From: Coturnix japonica
Lineage: Eukaryota > Chordata > Aves > Galliformes > Phasianidae
Length of the DNA: 64,000 nt
Direction of reading: 5' to 3'
Assembly: GCF_001577835.2 (NCBI RefSeq)
Contig: NC_029536.1
Coordinates: 4,526,001-4,590,000 of the forward strand
The translations under genes and the position numbers were made by a program. Positions within the stretch are counted from its first letter, which is position 1. Every line of letters begins with the position of its first letter. Shown piece by piece: positions 1 through 13,920 of this stretch. A model generated the notes under the pieces. That model saw only the letters and a list, made by a program, of their open reading frames with translations. It made no database searches and was not told the origin of the DNA.

Positions 1-2470
1 CCACGGTGCTACTTGCACCATAGGGAAGGTTTCAAGTCAGGAGTTGAGTTGCCTCTAAAGCCTTCATTCAAATACTCGTGCTTCCCATCATGTGATGAAT
101 GCCCTGCCCAACAAGATGCTGGGCTAACTTCCATTTCAGTTGGACTGATCCCATTATGCATTGCCTGAGGTTTTCATACACTGACCAGGATCACAGAAGG
201 ACAAACTTATCTAATATCTGCTAATCATTCAGCAGGAAATGGTTTAGTCTGAGAATGCATCAGGTTGTGTACAGCACTCAGGGCTGTCCTTGGGTGGTAA
301 GTATAACAAAAGAATTGGCTGTCTCATACAGGACTGGAACCATTAATGCATTACACACAAATATGTTTGTAAGTAGGCAATGATGTTACCAGGTTTTCTG
401 ATTTTTTCCTAATTATTGTCATCAGTTTTATTTGGAAGCTAATATATAAATAAGGAAATTAATAACTTAGTTTTCTTCCTGTCCATGTTAGTGTTGTATT
501 TCCCAGACTCCTGTTTCTCACCAACATGTTGTTCACAGTTTGGCTGATAGTCCAGTTACTGGGTCTGATAACTGCTGTCTTTCAGCTGTGTTTCTGGCTC
601 TGAAATCATTCCTTTCCCTCTGGCTTTTGTAATGGTGCAGCAACTCAGAGATGGCAGATACTAATGAAGCTGCTCAAGCTGTGCATCACTATCTGGATGG
701 AGAGAAGGACTGTCCTCATATATGTGATCAATGATGGAACTTATTTACCGACTTTAGGAGAAGCTTGGAACAAGCAATAATCCTTTTGGAAGTTTACTCT
801 CTGATCAGAACAAACATGCTTTTTCAGACTCAGTCTCAATCCAGATACTGGAGTGCCCAAATGCAGGAGTAGCTGCACACTTGTTTATGGCCTGGTCTGT
901 GTTAAGAGGCATCAGAATCTGACAAGGAAAGTTTTCTCTTGAACCCTCAGGGCAAACTGCCTGCCTCAGTGATTCAGGTATCTGAATAAACCCACTCCAC
1001 CTCGTATATCTGCAAGCCAAAAGAGATTTTCCATCCCCACTGCTCAAAGCAATTAGATTGCCAGTGGTGGTGCATCCATTCTAGGTTTGTTCTAATGAAT
1101 GTTATCCTGAATCATAGCCCCACTTGAAAAGTCATAAAGCCTGGACAGACAGACAGCCTTAGGAACCCCAAAACCACGTTCTAGATCCATCTATGGAGTT
1201 CAGCGCAAACTGCACTGGTAATAAAACTGAATTAGAAATAGAATTTTCCATACAGGAAAGTTAAATGTACTTTCAAATTCCTCATAAGCCTAAAGATAAA
1301 GGAGCATTTTTCCTGCAGCTCTGGTACACAAGAACCTGCCTAAGATAGTTCAGTAAAGCAATAGTGCCTTCTTGTCTCATCTTTAATGGCTGTAAACTTT
1401 GGTAACTTTAATAGTGGTGCTTTGGGAAGATCAGCTAGCTGGGACCCAGTGAAAATAATATTCAGGAATTCACCTAATAGGGATTGCTTTTAGGTTTTCT
1501 GTGCAGTAAGCGTAACTCTGAACTGTGAGCCTTATACCCTCACGTACAGAAAACCCGGAGTTCCAGTTAAGTCACAAGCCAATGTTGGCATGCAGTGCAT
1601 GTTACTACAGCTGTTACTTCCAGTGGAATGATATTGTTTGTCACCAGGCTAAAATCAGGCCATACGTCTCAGGTAGGGTCCCAAGATGCAAGTGAGATGG
1701 GGCTGGAGAGAAATGACCTTTGAGGTCCCTTCCAACCCAAGCCATTCTATGATCCTAAGTTGACTGATGATTTGGGAAAGTAGTGGGCTGAGCTTCAAGT
1801 TGCTGTTTGCAGAGCACTGTTATTTGCAACATAGAATGCTCATGTTCTGCAGCAGTGGTTGCTGGATTTCACCCCTATGGGCACTGCTGCCATGTCTGTG
1901 CACACGCTGGGCACGTTGCCTCACGGCCAACTCATTCAGATCACTCACATATTACACAGAATAAATATGAATGTGAAGTTCCTGGAATAAAGTGCTGTTC
2001 AGGCCAATTCTGATCGCTGTCCGTAAATCACTCTGTTAGAAACACTTCCAGTTTTTCTTTCTCATCAAATTCAAAAGCAATAGCTCGCCAGCCACATGAG
2101 TATTAACCTCTGAATACAGAAGTTAAACTCTTGAATGGATTTAGAGGTGATGTTCACAGCAGGATAGTCACAATCTAAATGTTGGCTACAACTTTTTGCC
2201 TCGCATGTATTATAGGGTGAAACTGAAGGCACTTCCAGGAGTGCCAATGTAACACTGCACTGCTGCTCCCTTTGCTCAGATGCACAGAAAGTCCTTTCCA
2301 ACAGCACAGACTTTTGCTGTCTCTTCCCTGATACAACCGTAGCAACTGCTGGGCGGTAGCTTTAAGGAAGAGCTTTATAAACAGAACAGAGAAACGATAT
2401 CATCTGAGTAAACACCCGAAATGTTTGATTAAAAGATCTGCAAATACTTTGAAGTAAAGATTTTTCTTAC
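1..2470 (-). other. PDPN intron 1 (partial)
   Basis: This sequence lies downstream of the PDPN exon 1 donor on the minus strand. Apart from a short CR1 tail near 1698-1756 it holds no open frame that looks like an exon and no recognised RNA gene. Confidence 0.6.
1698..1756 (+). mobile_element. CR1 LINE 3' tail fragment
   Basis: The characteristic CR1 tail gaggtcccttccaaccc followed by ATTCTATG-type terminal repeat is visible. It is a short 5'-truncated copy within PDPN intron 1. Confidence 0.8.
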
Positions 2471-2540
2471 CTTCTTCAGCAAGTGCTACGAGGGGCACGA
2501 TCCCTAGAATGAAGATGAAGAATGGAACTTTAATAAACAT
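2471..2540 (-). CDS. PDPN: Podoplanin, first coding exon (signal peptide); gene continues off the left edge
   Basis: Podoplanin is a small mucin-type type I membrane glycoprotein, the CLEC-2 ligand that also links to ezrin/moesin. Reading the minus strand from the ATG at 2540, this exon encodes 23 residues, MFIKVPFFIFILGIVPLVAL followed by AEE, plus the first base of a Gly codon, then a GTAAGA donor at 2470-2465. This is a textbook signal peptide: a Lys, a hydrophobic core and a small-residue cleavage site. It aligns with the human PDPN signal (I recall M-W-K-V...LWVLAEG). The phase-1 donor and the neighbour LRRC38 in head-to-head orientation, as in human 1p36.21, support the call. No further PDPN exon was recognised in 1-2470, so the mature mucin domain and transmembrane segment must lie outside the window. 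Identity rests on a short peptide plus synteny, so it is probable rather than proven. Confidence 0.72.
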
Positions 2541-3380
2541 CTTTCTTCCACTTAGAGAAGATCCTTCCAATGCTGAGACCAGATGGATTCAGACTGAGAA
2601 ACTTTTTGGAAGCAAGCAAGAATTGAGATCGTGGAAAGAAATCACTGCAGAAACGACTTTGGTATTCCAAATATTCCTTTAGCTGCTGTTGCTGAAAGGG
2701 AGAGGTTTGCACTGATGATAACTATACAGCTAAAGCAAAGTATGTGAGTGGTGTCAGCATTTTTTTGTGTAGCCGAGGGGTGGGAGCATGCCTAAGGTGG
2801 TCTCAAAAAGAAGAGCCAGGCCCGCCCTCTGTGCTCTGTTTGGGCAGTGCTGAAGTTATGATCTCAGCCCAGGTTTAAAGTTACAGGAGCTGTTGTGGCT
2901 TTCAGAAGACTTTTATTTAGCAAAGGGGGAAAGAGGATTCGGGCTGAGAGAAGTGTTCAGGGAGTTCCCTCCCTCCTGCAAACTGTCCCTAAAAATATGG
3001 GAGGAACAACACTAAGGACATTTGTCCTGTTATTTCCAGCTGTGAACTGATGGGTTTTTATGTCAAAGCGAGACCCCGTGTTTATCTGAGTAAGTGTGGT
3101 AATGGATGTGCTTTTAGGGATACTGAAATAGGTCTAGAACAGGGTATTTATTTAATTCTGTAGTAAATACTGTCTGACTTCTTCTGCACGTCTAAGTCTC
3201 TTTCAGCCTGTGTCCTCAAGTGACATGCTGGCTGTGCTCTAGCATTTATCTTTGACCACGGGCTTCCAAAGCCTCAGTGCTGCTTTCACTTGTGAGAGAG
3301 AGGGTTTTTCCTACTCATGTACATCTCAAAGTAGTAGAGTTGTACAGTTTTCAGTACAGTTCTAGTTACTCCTGCATACT

Positions 3381-3820
3381 ACTGTGTCCAGTTCTGGGCT
3401 CCCTAGATCCAAAAAGACAGGGATGTCTTAGAAGGAGCCCAGTGGAGGGCTGCAAAGGTAGTAAAGGGCCTGGAGTAGCTCTTGTATGAGGAAAGGCTGA
3501 GTAAGCTGGGGCTATTCAGCCTGGGGAAAAGAAGACTGAGAGGGGATCTGATAAATGGTTGTAAATATCTAAAGGGAGGTGGGAGGCAAATGGATGAGGC
3601 CAGTATTCTTGGTGGAGCATGGCAATAGGACAAGGAATAATGAGGTCAAAATTGAAAGTAGGAAGTTCTGAACTAACAGTAAGGATGAAGGAGCACTGGA
3701 ACAGGTCTCCTATGGAGATATTCAAGACCTATCTGGACACCTACCTGTAGGGAACTGCTTTAGGAGGGGATTGGACTCAGTGTTCTCTTGGAGTCCATTC
3801 CAACCCCTGTGATTCCATAA
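3381..3820 (+). mobile_element. CR1 LINE 3' fragment, about 440 bases
   Basis: It runs from the CR1 segment encoding the end of reverse transcriptase (gttctgggctccc, aaaaagacagggat) through ggaaaggctgag and gctattcagcctgggg to the tail attccaacccctgtgattcc. It is 5'-truncated and diverged. Confidence 0.88.
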
Positions 3821-4933
3821 CTCACATCTACTTAGGGACCTCCTGAGTTTTAATCGGCGTTCACATGTGAGCTCACTTTAACAGCGTGACTGGATGGAAT
3901 CAATGCTCTCTGTTGCTCTTTTGCCCTCTGTTTGTGTACCGTGGAGTCCTGCAGTGCTGGCACACCGTGCTCTGAGGCACAACAGCTGAGATGTTTCCCT
4001 TCTACTGACAGTGGTGGAGGAGGTTTTAACTTGGAGAGGTAAAAAAAAAAAGAGCCACATAACTGGGTTGTTTTGCTCAGTGAATGTGAGTCAGAGCTCT
4101 CATTAAGACCCCGCAATGCTTTGTGTTATAAAGGAGTAAAGCAGGTCTAAACATAAGCAACAGTCAAGCCAAAAGTGCAGCACCTTCCATAGGGCTTTTC
4201 TTTTGTAACTGTTTAAAAATGAAAGGTGCCAAGGGAATTTCTTTGCTATAGGTAAAAATAATGGTGCCATAACCATTCTTGGTATCAAAGTCCGTCAGGG
4301 TAAAAACAAGGAAGGGTTAATGGAGAGGCAATGGGTGATACTGGCTTACCATGTTCAAAAGCATTGAAGCAAATGCTCTCAAATACTAAATAGCAGCATG
4401 TCTTGAATCGTAATCTGGGATTAATTACTTCTGGATAATGTTGCTTCAGATGTTGTAAAGATTGTTCACTTGGGAAATACTGCTGCTCCGAAACTTCCAT
4501 TTTCTAGGGAAGGATGTCAGTTCTAAAGAAAATCATTTCCCGATTGGAACAAATTGTTCTTTATGAGAATGGAATTCTTCAATTCCTATATGTATTTCCA
4601 GACAGACAACGAAAGACAAACTGGAACCAGTGACCGCTCTTAATGTTTACTTCAAGTTCCCATCAGGACCAGAAAAGTGGGTCTGTTTAGAACTTCATCC
4701 CTTCTTCCTCAAACATGCTCTGAGGACCCTTCATTTTAATGGTCATTGCTATAAACAAATCCCTGGGGTTTATGAGCAGGCCTTCCTAAAGAAGGAGAAG
4801 CTATTTGCTGAATTAAACAGTTTATTTCTTTACACAGCACTGCGTTCTGATCATCGAATATTTCCTCTAATGCAGCAGTTGTGCTTTGCTTCACAATGGA
4901 AGATAGGCACAGCTTTATCTGTTGGTATGTACT

Positions 4934-5003
4934 GGGCTCAGGGGTTGGACTCGATCCATGTGGGTCCCTTCCAACATGGGATATTCTCTGACTCTATGAT
5001 CAG
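4934..5003 (+). mobile_element. CR1 LINE 3' tail fragment
   Basis: The sequence ggggttggactcgatccatg, then ggtcccttccaac and a terminal ctctatgat, is the CR1 end. Confidence 0.8.
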
Positions 5004-5124
5004 TTGCAGATGTACACATTTACTCACATGCTATAGGAAGAGTTTACGCCTACAGAGGGATGCTGCAATTTGGTCTTTTTGTACAGGAGCATCACAGTGG
5101 TTCCTTGCAGTCTTCCTATGAGCT

Positions 5125-5325
5125 CTTTTTCACCCAGAGGGTGGTGACGCACTGGAACAGGTTGCCCAAGGAGGCTGTGGATGCCCCATCCCTGCAGGCA
5201 TTCAAGGCCAGGCTGGATGTGGCTCTGGGCAGCCTGGGCTGCTGGTTGGTGACCCTGCACACAGCAGGGGGTTGGAACCAGGTGATCATTGTGGTCCTTT
5301 TCAGCTCAGGCCATTCTGTGATTCT
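5125..5325 (+). mobile_element. CR1 LINE 3' fragment (young avian type)
   Basis: It contains the well-conserved block cacccagagggtggtgacgc to gcacacagcagggggttgga and a terminal ccattctgtgattctt. The same block recurs inverted at 20275, 24018, 29959, 50698 and 62511, so these are one subfamily. Confidence 0.92.
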
Positions 5326-8300
5326 TTCTAAGAGGAGAATTCTAAGTCGTGCATGGCTCACTGTGTTTTGGTTGTTGCTGTTATGTTTTGGGTGTTGGCC
5401 TGAAGTACAGGCAGCCCTTTTACTTTCATTTCAACATCTGTGCTTCCTGTCTGACCCTATCAGTCGGTCCTGCAGCCCTGTGAGCAGCTCAGGCTGCCTC
5501 TAGTCTGGCAAGAGTGGAATTATAAGACACAGCTGGAGGAGGAGGAAGCAGTGCCTGCGTCCTGCAGAGCGTTAATGTCTCAGTGACAGAACTGAGCTGG
5601 CTTTCCTGAGTCACCTGTGTCACTTTGTGCCCCCAAAGTGCTGAAGTTGAGCACTGAAGGTCTCCCCACTGTCGTAGCCAGATTTCACTCTTCATTTCTA
5701 CCTCCAGAATAATTGTTTTTCAGTGTGGAAGCTGTGTGTTTATAGACTGCAGTCACCTATCAAATGCACGTGCAAATATTAAGGTCTATATATTAGACTT
5801 TAAATCAAGAGCATGCTTGGTTGTGTTCCCATCTGACAGAATTACTTGCAGTGAAATCAAGACTGATAGAAGGCTTCTGCAGGAGTATGAAGCTTTGCTT
5901 TCATTTGAAGTGTCTTCCCCTTATTGAAGTCCATCAAATCTCTTCAGTATCTTAATATAGGCTTCAAACAGCCACACTTTTGTGCTGGCTTTTGGTTTAG
6001 ATTCTCTGTACATCTAGTTTCTCATGCCTGAAAATGCACCTGGTATGTGAGATGAGATCCAGAAGTTTTCCATCAAGCAGCTGCCAGGGAATGGGAGCAC
6101 TGGAAGATGATGATGTTCCTTCGCTGTCTGTGCTCCTGCCTGTAGAACACTATGTGCACAGATGGGAGCACCTCTGTTGGATGTGAAGAGAGGTTATTGA
6201 TTCACAAACTGTGTGTGAAGCTGGAGACCTTGAGCTAGAATAAGTGATATTTATATGAGTACTGGAGATGGGGCTCGATTTGCAGCCGTGCAACCCAACA
6301 GAGCAGCACAGCAGTCGATATACACAAGTTTTCATGCTGCAGCCTGTGGGGCACAGAGACGAGCTGAAATGTTTTATGACGTGTTAAACGGGCACACGCA
6401 GCCAGTGCCTCGGGCAGTGCAGTTGTCACAGTGCAGAGAGCAGCTCTGAAGTAGCAGCTCCCAACCAAGGCAGGGAATGGAGGCAGGATGAACCAGTTAT
6501 GGGAAGTGAACTGGTATATAAGGGATAAAAGATGCGTGTGCACCTGCAGTGCTTTCATTTTAGATCTGTGGCCAGGCTGCTTTTCTCTCTCATGTCACTT
6601 CCAACACTGCAGAAATGACTGAGCAGAGCACTGGGAGCAGGAAGGGGTAAGGAGGATATTCTGCTCTGTGTAACAGCAAGGCAATGCATGCGATGTCAGC
6701 ACTGCTTTAGGATGTTTCATTGTCTGTGGTTGGATGGTTTGATAGTGGTCTGTCTTTATTTCCTCCCTATATCAGCTCAGAATTGCCATTGTTGTTCATT
6801 CAGACTGTAAAGATATTCATTAGAAGCCAATGAATGTGGGCCTTGGAACACGGAGATGTGGATCGTTATCTTTTGGGGACTGAATAATGCCAGCTGTTGT
6901 CTGTACGTGACATACAGCGCTGTGACTCAGAGTTAAATATGGGATGCCCACTCTTTACTACTTTTAAACCTGTGGATGACCACCGTGTATTTAGATAAAA
7001 TTACAAGGTTGTTGTAGGTTTTCTTAGGTCAGGAGTGTTCTTTTAACTGGAACGGTTAAATAAGGAAAGCAACACAGTAATGGAGCCAAGAGAACTTTCT
7101 CAGCCTCATGGGTTTTTTTTAGGGGATAATTCTGCATGAGTTTTTCTTAATGCTTCCAAAGCCTCCCCTGGCATTTATAGTGATATTATATGGGCAAAGC
7201 AAACATCTGTCATTAGGGATTTACATGTCTTCACATTTCTTAATGGGTTGGGTTTGAGTGCTGCAAATACACTGAGAAATGCTGAGATCTGTGCATGGCT
7301 GAGGTGGCACCTGTGTGGGTTCACAGGGTGGATGGGGACACACACAGCACACGGGGCAGCCCATTATCCTGCAGATGGGTGATGGTCTCTTTGAAGAAGC
7401 GTATGGATTAAATCCTTATAGGAGAAATGAAATGCACGTGGATGAATATGTGAGGCATGCTCCCTCCAATAAGGTCCGTGGCAAAAGTCCTATTTCAGCT
7501 GTGTTTTTAGGATGCAGGAATGTGGTTTCTTTTCCTTTTTGTGTACCAGTTCCCAAGTATAAGTAGCATCAAGAAGGAAGTGGAAAGATGAGCAAAAGCT
7601 TATGGAAGGGAAACAGCTTCAAATAAGGGGGATGGAGGGGTGATCCAATGTGGGGAAGGGAGAACGTGGAGATGTTCCTGGCCCTCCCCTAGTTGGGAGC
7701 TATTTCCTAATAGCATTTATGGGCAGAACGTCCATCTACACGGCACTCCGTAGCCAGCAGAGGGAGCAGGGTGTTCGCTGGTGGGTTTAGTTGGAGCTGC
7801 AGGGCTGGATTCCACCATTCCCCATCACCTGCAGGGAATTGAGCAGGCTGCTGTGCTGCAAACAGCTCCGGACTGGGGCTGCAATGGCTCTGCCATGTCT
7901 TGCAGCAGCAGCATGCTTTGCCACCCCGGCCACATGTTCAGATGGGTATGAAAGCACGTGGATTCCCCTATAGTTGTAAGACATCTTTCAGCAGCAGAAA
8001 CCATTGGTTTTCCTGCAGTGATCCCAGCTCACCTCTTGGCAACCAAATTCAGTTCACAGCAATGTGAGGAGTTTCCAAGGGCAAAGCATGCATTGTGTAT
8101 AATAGCAAGGGAGGTAAGAACAACAAAAAATGCCCCCCAAAAATAATAAAAATCAAATGAATGTTCATCATCCATTGACTGAATTCAGGGCTTGGCTATT
8201 CTCTGAGCTACACCATAAATCTCTTATGTTTGGATAAAGTGAAATGATGACTTGAGAATGAGAGGGGTGGAGGCCCAGCCTGTGTGGAGAGTGGACCTAA

Positions 8301-10213
8301 AGGGATGCAATTCTACTGCAATTGATGAACAAAGACCTTTGTATTACTCAAGCTATTGCACAAGTTGACTTCTCGTGATACTGGTTTATCAGTAGTAACT
8401 CAAGGGAGAGAAAGGAAAGCTGTTCACATGCGGGATTTTCCTATAACTGGGTAAGTTCATTCATGCTTTAAATTAGGGAAAGTTTTGTGCTTTGCTCTGT
8501 ATATACAAGACCTCCCTTGCATAACCTAATTCTAGGGGACTAAGGAGGATGGGGTAGTTGCTCTCATGGAGGCCTGTTCATCACCTTGATGGCCCCAACT
8601 CACCTACATGTGTCTTCAGATGAAGACACTGTTTGTGTTCTTAAATATCACTATTTGAAAGACTGTGCCTTTTTAAATGGAAGTGCTGAAACCTTGTGAT
8701 GTGAATGTAAGGGTCATTTGGTGGGTTTAGTCCAATATGAAGCAGTGGGAAAGCTGAAGCTCTGGGTGCTGTAGTGATTAACCAGTAAGTTGGGAATGTA
8801 AACAAGAATTGCTCCTTTTTCCTTCAGTGCCAACACTATCTCTAATCTATCAGTGACTTCATTCACTATTAGTAGTGAATGAAGAGTTTTTTCTTCCTTA
8901 GGGTGTCAATCTCTTCTTGGTTTCACTGAATAAGAGGGTCACGATTTGCATATTTATAGGCATAGGCAACCGTACACAGAGCGCAACACAAAGATTAAAA
9001 ATTCTAATTTTCTATAAGCAGGAGTGATAACAGCATCTTTCATAGGAAAGAAATGGGTTCGTTTGGGTTCATTCTGATCTAAAGAAAGGTCCCTTTTTGG
9101 GACAAAGAGGTTTTAAACTTCGCGCTCCTCCCAGCAGCATAAAAACCTGGTCATTGGTAGCAACCCCAAATGGCACAGCTGGCACATCAATACATTGACA
9201 TGGATTCCGTGGCACTCACATGATTGCTTTAATGCTGACATAGGGCACTATTTCTGGTAGCTTTGAATGCTGGCATTGATTCTGTACGTACTAAGAAGCT
9301 TCCTTCAAACCACCTTCCTCTTCTCAACACAAATGGAACCTTGATAAAGGAAGAACAGGAAGCTGGATTTCGTTTGCAGGAGAAGCAAATAAAGCTCTGA
9401 TGCAGCCTGCATCAGAAGAAGCCACACGTATAATTTTAGCAAGTTTTCCTTGTGTGCATAGATAAGGTAATTCACACCCTGTGTTTCAGGAGGTGACTTT
9501 TTGGGTAACTCAAAAGATACCATCACCCTACTAAAAATGTTGTATTAAAAATGTAAGAACTAACAAGCGAAATGCTTTATTGGACACTTTTGGCTTCTCT
9601 GTTTCTACTCTGCAGCCATTCCATTCTCCCTAAAAATATCTTCTTGCTTACAGCACAGCCTGAGCAAATGGAGAGAATAGAAGGTTCCACGTGTGACCAC
9701 GTGTGCAGTATTTTTACCATTGCCGTCTTCTGTGCCATTAACTTCCTAAAAAATTTACCAGAGCCTGAAGCAAATGCACTTTTTCTTTCAGGTTCCATTG
9801 AGCTCTGGGATCTAAGAGTCATCACTTAATCTATTTTGGGGAGATTGGTTTATTTTTCTATTAATAAAGAAACTGACATTGGACAACCCCTAAAATTGTG
9901 ATAGCTGAGAGCTGCAGCCTGGACAGCGCCAACATTAACACCCATTGGCTTCAATAATGTTCCCCATGGAGTTTATCTTCTGTTGGTGCTGCTTCTCTGC
10001 TTTAATATCTGACGTGTGTTGGCCTCAGAAATTCTAGAAGCCTGTATGAACAGGCGTATGAGGGAGTTCATCCAAAACTATATATATTTGTATACAAACC
10101 AGGTGTGCCTGCTGGCTCTTAGCCTTGCACAGTCACATTGTGCAGCCAACCCACCAAGCAGCTCCATCTCCCACAGCAAGGTGTTGTGGTTTGTGGGCAT
10201 GATGGGGATGGGA

Positions 10214-10268
10214 TGAGTTGGGCTGGAGCATCTTAATGGTCTTTTCCATCCTTTATGGTTCTGTGAGT
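10214..10268 (+). mobile_element. CR1 LINE 3' tail fragment
   Basis: A diverged CR1 end: ggctggagcatcttaatggt followed by cttttccatcc and ggttctgtgag. Confidence 0.6.
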
Positions 10269-10744
10269 CCTGAGAGCTACTGCAGTACCAACTTTTAGGC
10301 TGAGAAGGTGTTATGAAGTAGAGCAGCTGTGCTGCTGCTTACTAACACAGCACTGCAGAGTGTAAGTGAGGAGCACCCCCAGTTCTTTGCTGCTAAGTCG
10401 TTTTTGAGGCAATGATGGAAGTTAGTCATTGTAATAATTAGCATTGGTTATCAGCGTGTTTTTATAAAGCAAATCCAGTGGTGGTGTGATGAAGCTCCAA
10501 ACGCTTCCCTGCTGGGGACTGCTGCACTCATTGATATGATGGTACCTGACATCTCGCCTGGCTTATTAACAAGGCGAGTGAAATGTCAGAAGCCATTAAG
10601 TCAAAGTACACTGCGTTCCCTAAGGACACTGTACTTCTGTATGGCCAGAGAAACTTGTAAGAGGATGGAAAGATCGCTTCAGAGCAAAGAAGTGAATGAC
10701 CAGGATCACTTACCATGAGCAGGACTGTAGGTATTTTAGTTATG

Positions 10745-10854
10745 CCTGGAGGCCATCGAGTCCGACCCCTGCTGTAGAGTCTGCTTTGCAGGGGGTTGGA
10801 CTCCATGATCTCTTGAGGTCCCTTCCAACCCCAACAACTCTGTGATTCTGTGAT
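10745..10854 (+). mobile_element. CR1 tail with short inverted CR1 piece beside it
   Basis: Positions 10788-10854 carry a clear CR1 end (gggggttggactccatgatc to ctgtgattctgtgat). Immediately before it, 10745-10775 reads like the opposite strand of the same region (ggccatcgagtccgacccct), giving a small fold-back. Confidence 0.75.
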
Positions 10855-13351
10855 CAATACATACTGTGAGTTTCTGTTGTCCTGCAAGCATTCTCTGCCA
10901 CGCAGCCAAGTATACACAGCTTTTTCAACATTTGTAATATACTTACAGGGTGAAAATAAGTCCATTGCATCAGAAGGGTTTTCTTCTCATTGGTTCAAGG
11001 ATCTTTGTCACCATTTTCTTTTGTTTTTCTCTTCATTTCTCTTCATTTTCCAAGCCCTGTTTTGAACATACAGTCTGACCTTTTAAGCACTTTGTTGTAT
11101 TTTTGGTATTTTTACAGTGAAGAGCAACAAAGGAGTGAACTAATTATTTCCATTATCACCATCACTCATGTGATGCTCAGAATTCCTGCTGACACAAACA
11201 TCCTTCCTGCATATTTAAATCCACTGAGTGGATGCAGCAATAGTCAGTGTGGTGGATGGGTGAAGGGAAGCAATTGCAAACGACTGCCTTGGTGTTTTTC
11301 TCTGCAGTAGATCTGGCCTGCTTTCCCCATTGCGTTGAGCTTGTATCACAGCACAGCCAAGGAAGGTTGCTAACAACACAACATAGCTAACAGCACAGCC
11401 AAGATAGGCAGCTCTCAATGTCTTTGTGAAATCTCAAAGCAGTCATTAAAAGACCTGCTATTAAGCGAGCTGTGCCCTGTTGTAAGTGGAACTGTTTTCT
11501 TGCTGGGTGTGTATTTGGTTTGAATTTGCATAAGATCTTCACACATGCACAATCTCCTTTGGTTTGCAAAGGACATTCAGCCCGTTAATGTTACAAATGA
11601 ATGAACTGGAGTCCTTTTTTAATCCCTGCTGAGTGAAATGAATGGAAAGACTTTTAAACTCCGAAGCTACATATTATGTGTGTATCAACATCAGCTGTCG
11701 ACTGTTCTAATTGCTTGCAGGTCCATTTGCTGAACAAAGAAGTGTTTCCTAGGTGGTGCAGAGTACAGATAACAATGCAAGCCCTGCTCAAACAATACAG
11801 ATTTGTTTCCTGTGCATTCCAGAATCATTTCTTGTTTTCCTTCCTCTATGGCATTGTTTTTTGCCTCCATTTCCCAGCACAGACACCACTTGTCCCCTAC
11901 CCACTGCTCAGCTGCACTGCACAGGGACACGTTCCGCTCAGGATGCTTTGATGGAGGGTCACCAATTGCTCTCTATGTTGTGAACACACAATATGGAGGA
12001 AATTAGTTCCCCAGAGTCATCACTTTCCTGTCTTTTTAAGCACACGTGCTGTGTTTATGATGGCAGTAGGGTTAAAAGTCGTGTTCTACTCAGCTTTTCA
12101 CAAGAGCTGAATTAAACTTAGGGCTTTCAGATCTCGGCAGACCAGAATGGTGTTTGGGAGCATATTGGGGTCCAGCTTTACTGGCTTTATTCCATGTGAG
12201 AATGGCCATCCCAGGTCATACCTGCCTCATCCCAAGTTGATCTCAAACCTAATTGGCAGTGGATATGCATCAACGTATCTGTTTGAATTTTCCCTTTTAA
12301 TTCACTTTTAATTTCACTTTTAATTATCTTTGATTTGCTTTACATTGTGATAGCATTGGGCCAGCATGCAGCTGTGGCAAGCAGCTGATTGCAGGGCAGC
12401 ATCTGGATACCAGCTCCGTCCTGGCGGGGGAAAGAACCATCATTTACACCGGTCCTTCCCCTGTGAGTGCTTTAGTGATGGTAAATGGTTGGCAGTAGGA
12501 TGGTGACCACATGTCTCTTACAGCCACATCATCCCCGCAGCTGATGGAGGTGTTCTGATGGGTTTAGGCTGCTCTCGTTTGGCTGCTGAACTGCAGTGTC
12601 TCAAGTTTTCAAATTCAATCAGTGCTGCTGTCACACTGATTAATATTGATGTGATTTCCCTCCCAGCTGATGGCAGCAACAGCTGCAGCAAGGACTGGGC
12701 AGGTATAATGCAAGCTTCGCTTCACAGTTTCTATTGTTCTTTTGTAAGACAAGGGAGTATACCCTCTTTTTGGTTCTTTTTGGTTCTTTTTTTATTAGAA
12801 GATCAGAGGGAGAACAGTCCAAAGGTGACTGCATTCATAACAACCTATCACATGGCCACAGCAGGGGAAGGTATTTCTCAGGAATAACATTGTGATGCCA
12901 AAGTGATAAATATCCCTAATGTCTGATCATGAGGAAAACCCTCTGCAGTGGTTACATGCACCTGGAACAGCAGCCAGGGATGTGACGCATACCTCAGCTC
13001 AGCAAAGCATAAGCCTGGAATAATAACTTCCTCCCCAGCAGAATATGCTTAATTAGCTGTTCACAAATCCGAATGAGGATGGACAGTTTTCTATTTCAGT
13101 CTTTTATAAGTAATGATTTCTTAGCTGAGACATCTGAATCCTTCCTGTGTGTCTGTACCACGATTGTTCTTTCTTCCATTACTCAATTCGTTTTAGGACG
13201 TTGGGAGCTCCCATAAGAGGAGGGCTGGAAGTTTCAATGCAAAAGATGCCATTCCTTCTCCAAAGCGATTTCTTAGTGTACTCAGCAAGCAGATGGATGT
13301 GCTTTTTGTTCCCTGCTGCTTGCCATGCTATAGTACCAGCAACACTCTACA

Positions 13352-13411
13352 GATCCAGTTGGACCACATGGCTTTGAGGGTCCCTTCCAACTCCAACCAC
13401 TCTGTGGTCCT
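13352..13411 (+). mobile_element. CR1 LINE 3' tail fragment
   Basis: The CR1 end agttggaccacatggctttg, gggtcccttccaactcc and ctctgtggtcc is visible. Confidence 0.75.
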
Positions 13412-13807
13412 TCGGAGTTGCTGGTAGCTTCTTGCAGGAGAAAAGTGGTCCATGGGGCACAAGAGGGTGCTGTGCTCACAGCAGACAGCAGCTGGGCCCC
13501 TCCTATAGTCATATAGGTTACTGTATCTGACATACAAATGAAAGATTAAAGAGGTAAAGCTTTAATATCTCATTAGATAGAAGGCTTTTCAGAATCTCCT
13601 TTGTGTTGTGCAAAATTGCCTGAGATGTCTGGCAAGCGAGCGCAGCTTCAGAAAGATTAAAGAGAATTTCAGTTCTGTGAGGGAAACAGATGAGGTACAG
13701 AAGTAAGTGATAGCTGAGGAAGGAATAGGCATAAAGGAAACACACGGGCAGCAGGAAGGTCCTTTTCTTATCAAAAGGAGTTTGAACAAGGGCTTCAAGG
13801 CAGGGAA

Positions 13808-13920
13808 GCTCGGTCTCGTTCCTACCTCTGCCACTAATATGTTCTTGGATCTTTCACAGATTGTGCCTTGCTGTCTGTAGTCTCCCATCTGTGAAACAGG
13901 CATAACAAGACTGAGACATC
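13808..13920 (+). mobile_element. MIR-like CORE-SINE relic
   Basis: The order cctctgccactaat, gttcttgga, ctttcaca, gtctcccatctgtgaaacag matches the MIR consensus region of Ser/Thr-like 'tctgccact...ttgggcaagtcactt...ctcatctgtaaaat'. It is strongly diverged, as expected for an element that predates the bird-mammal split. Confidence 0.65.

Noticed and set aside
4630-5121. 163-codon plus-strand open frame
   Set aside because: Its second half runs through CR1 tail sequence (4934-5003) and the start of another CR1; the first half resembles no protein family. Treated as chance.
5060-5503. 147-codon plus-strand open frame
   Set aside because: It is a CR1 3' fragment; the same peptide recurs wherever this CR1 subfamily occurs (20275, 24018, 29959, 50698, 62511).
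6510-6535. Isolated TATA-like sequence (ggtatataagggataaaaga)
   Set aside because: No gene or initiator context follows it within a useful distance.
10528-10965. 145-codon minus-strand frame
   Set aside because: It spans the CR1 tail and its inverted piece at 10745-10854; no coding evidence.
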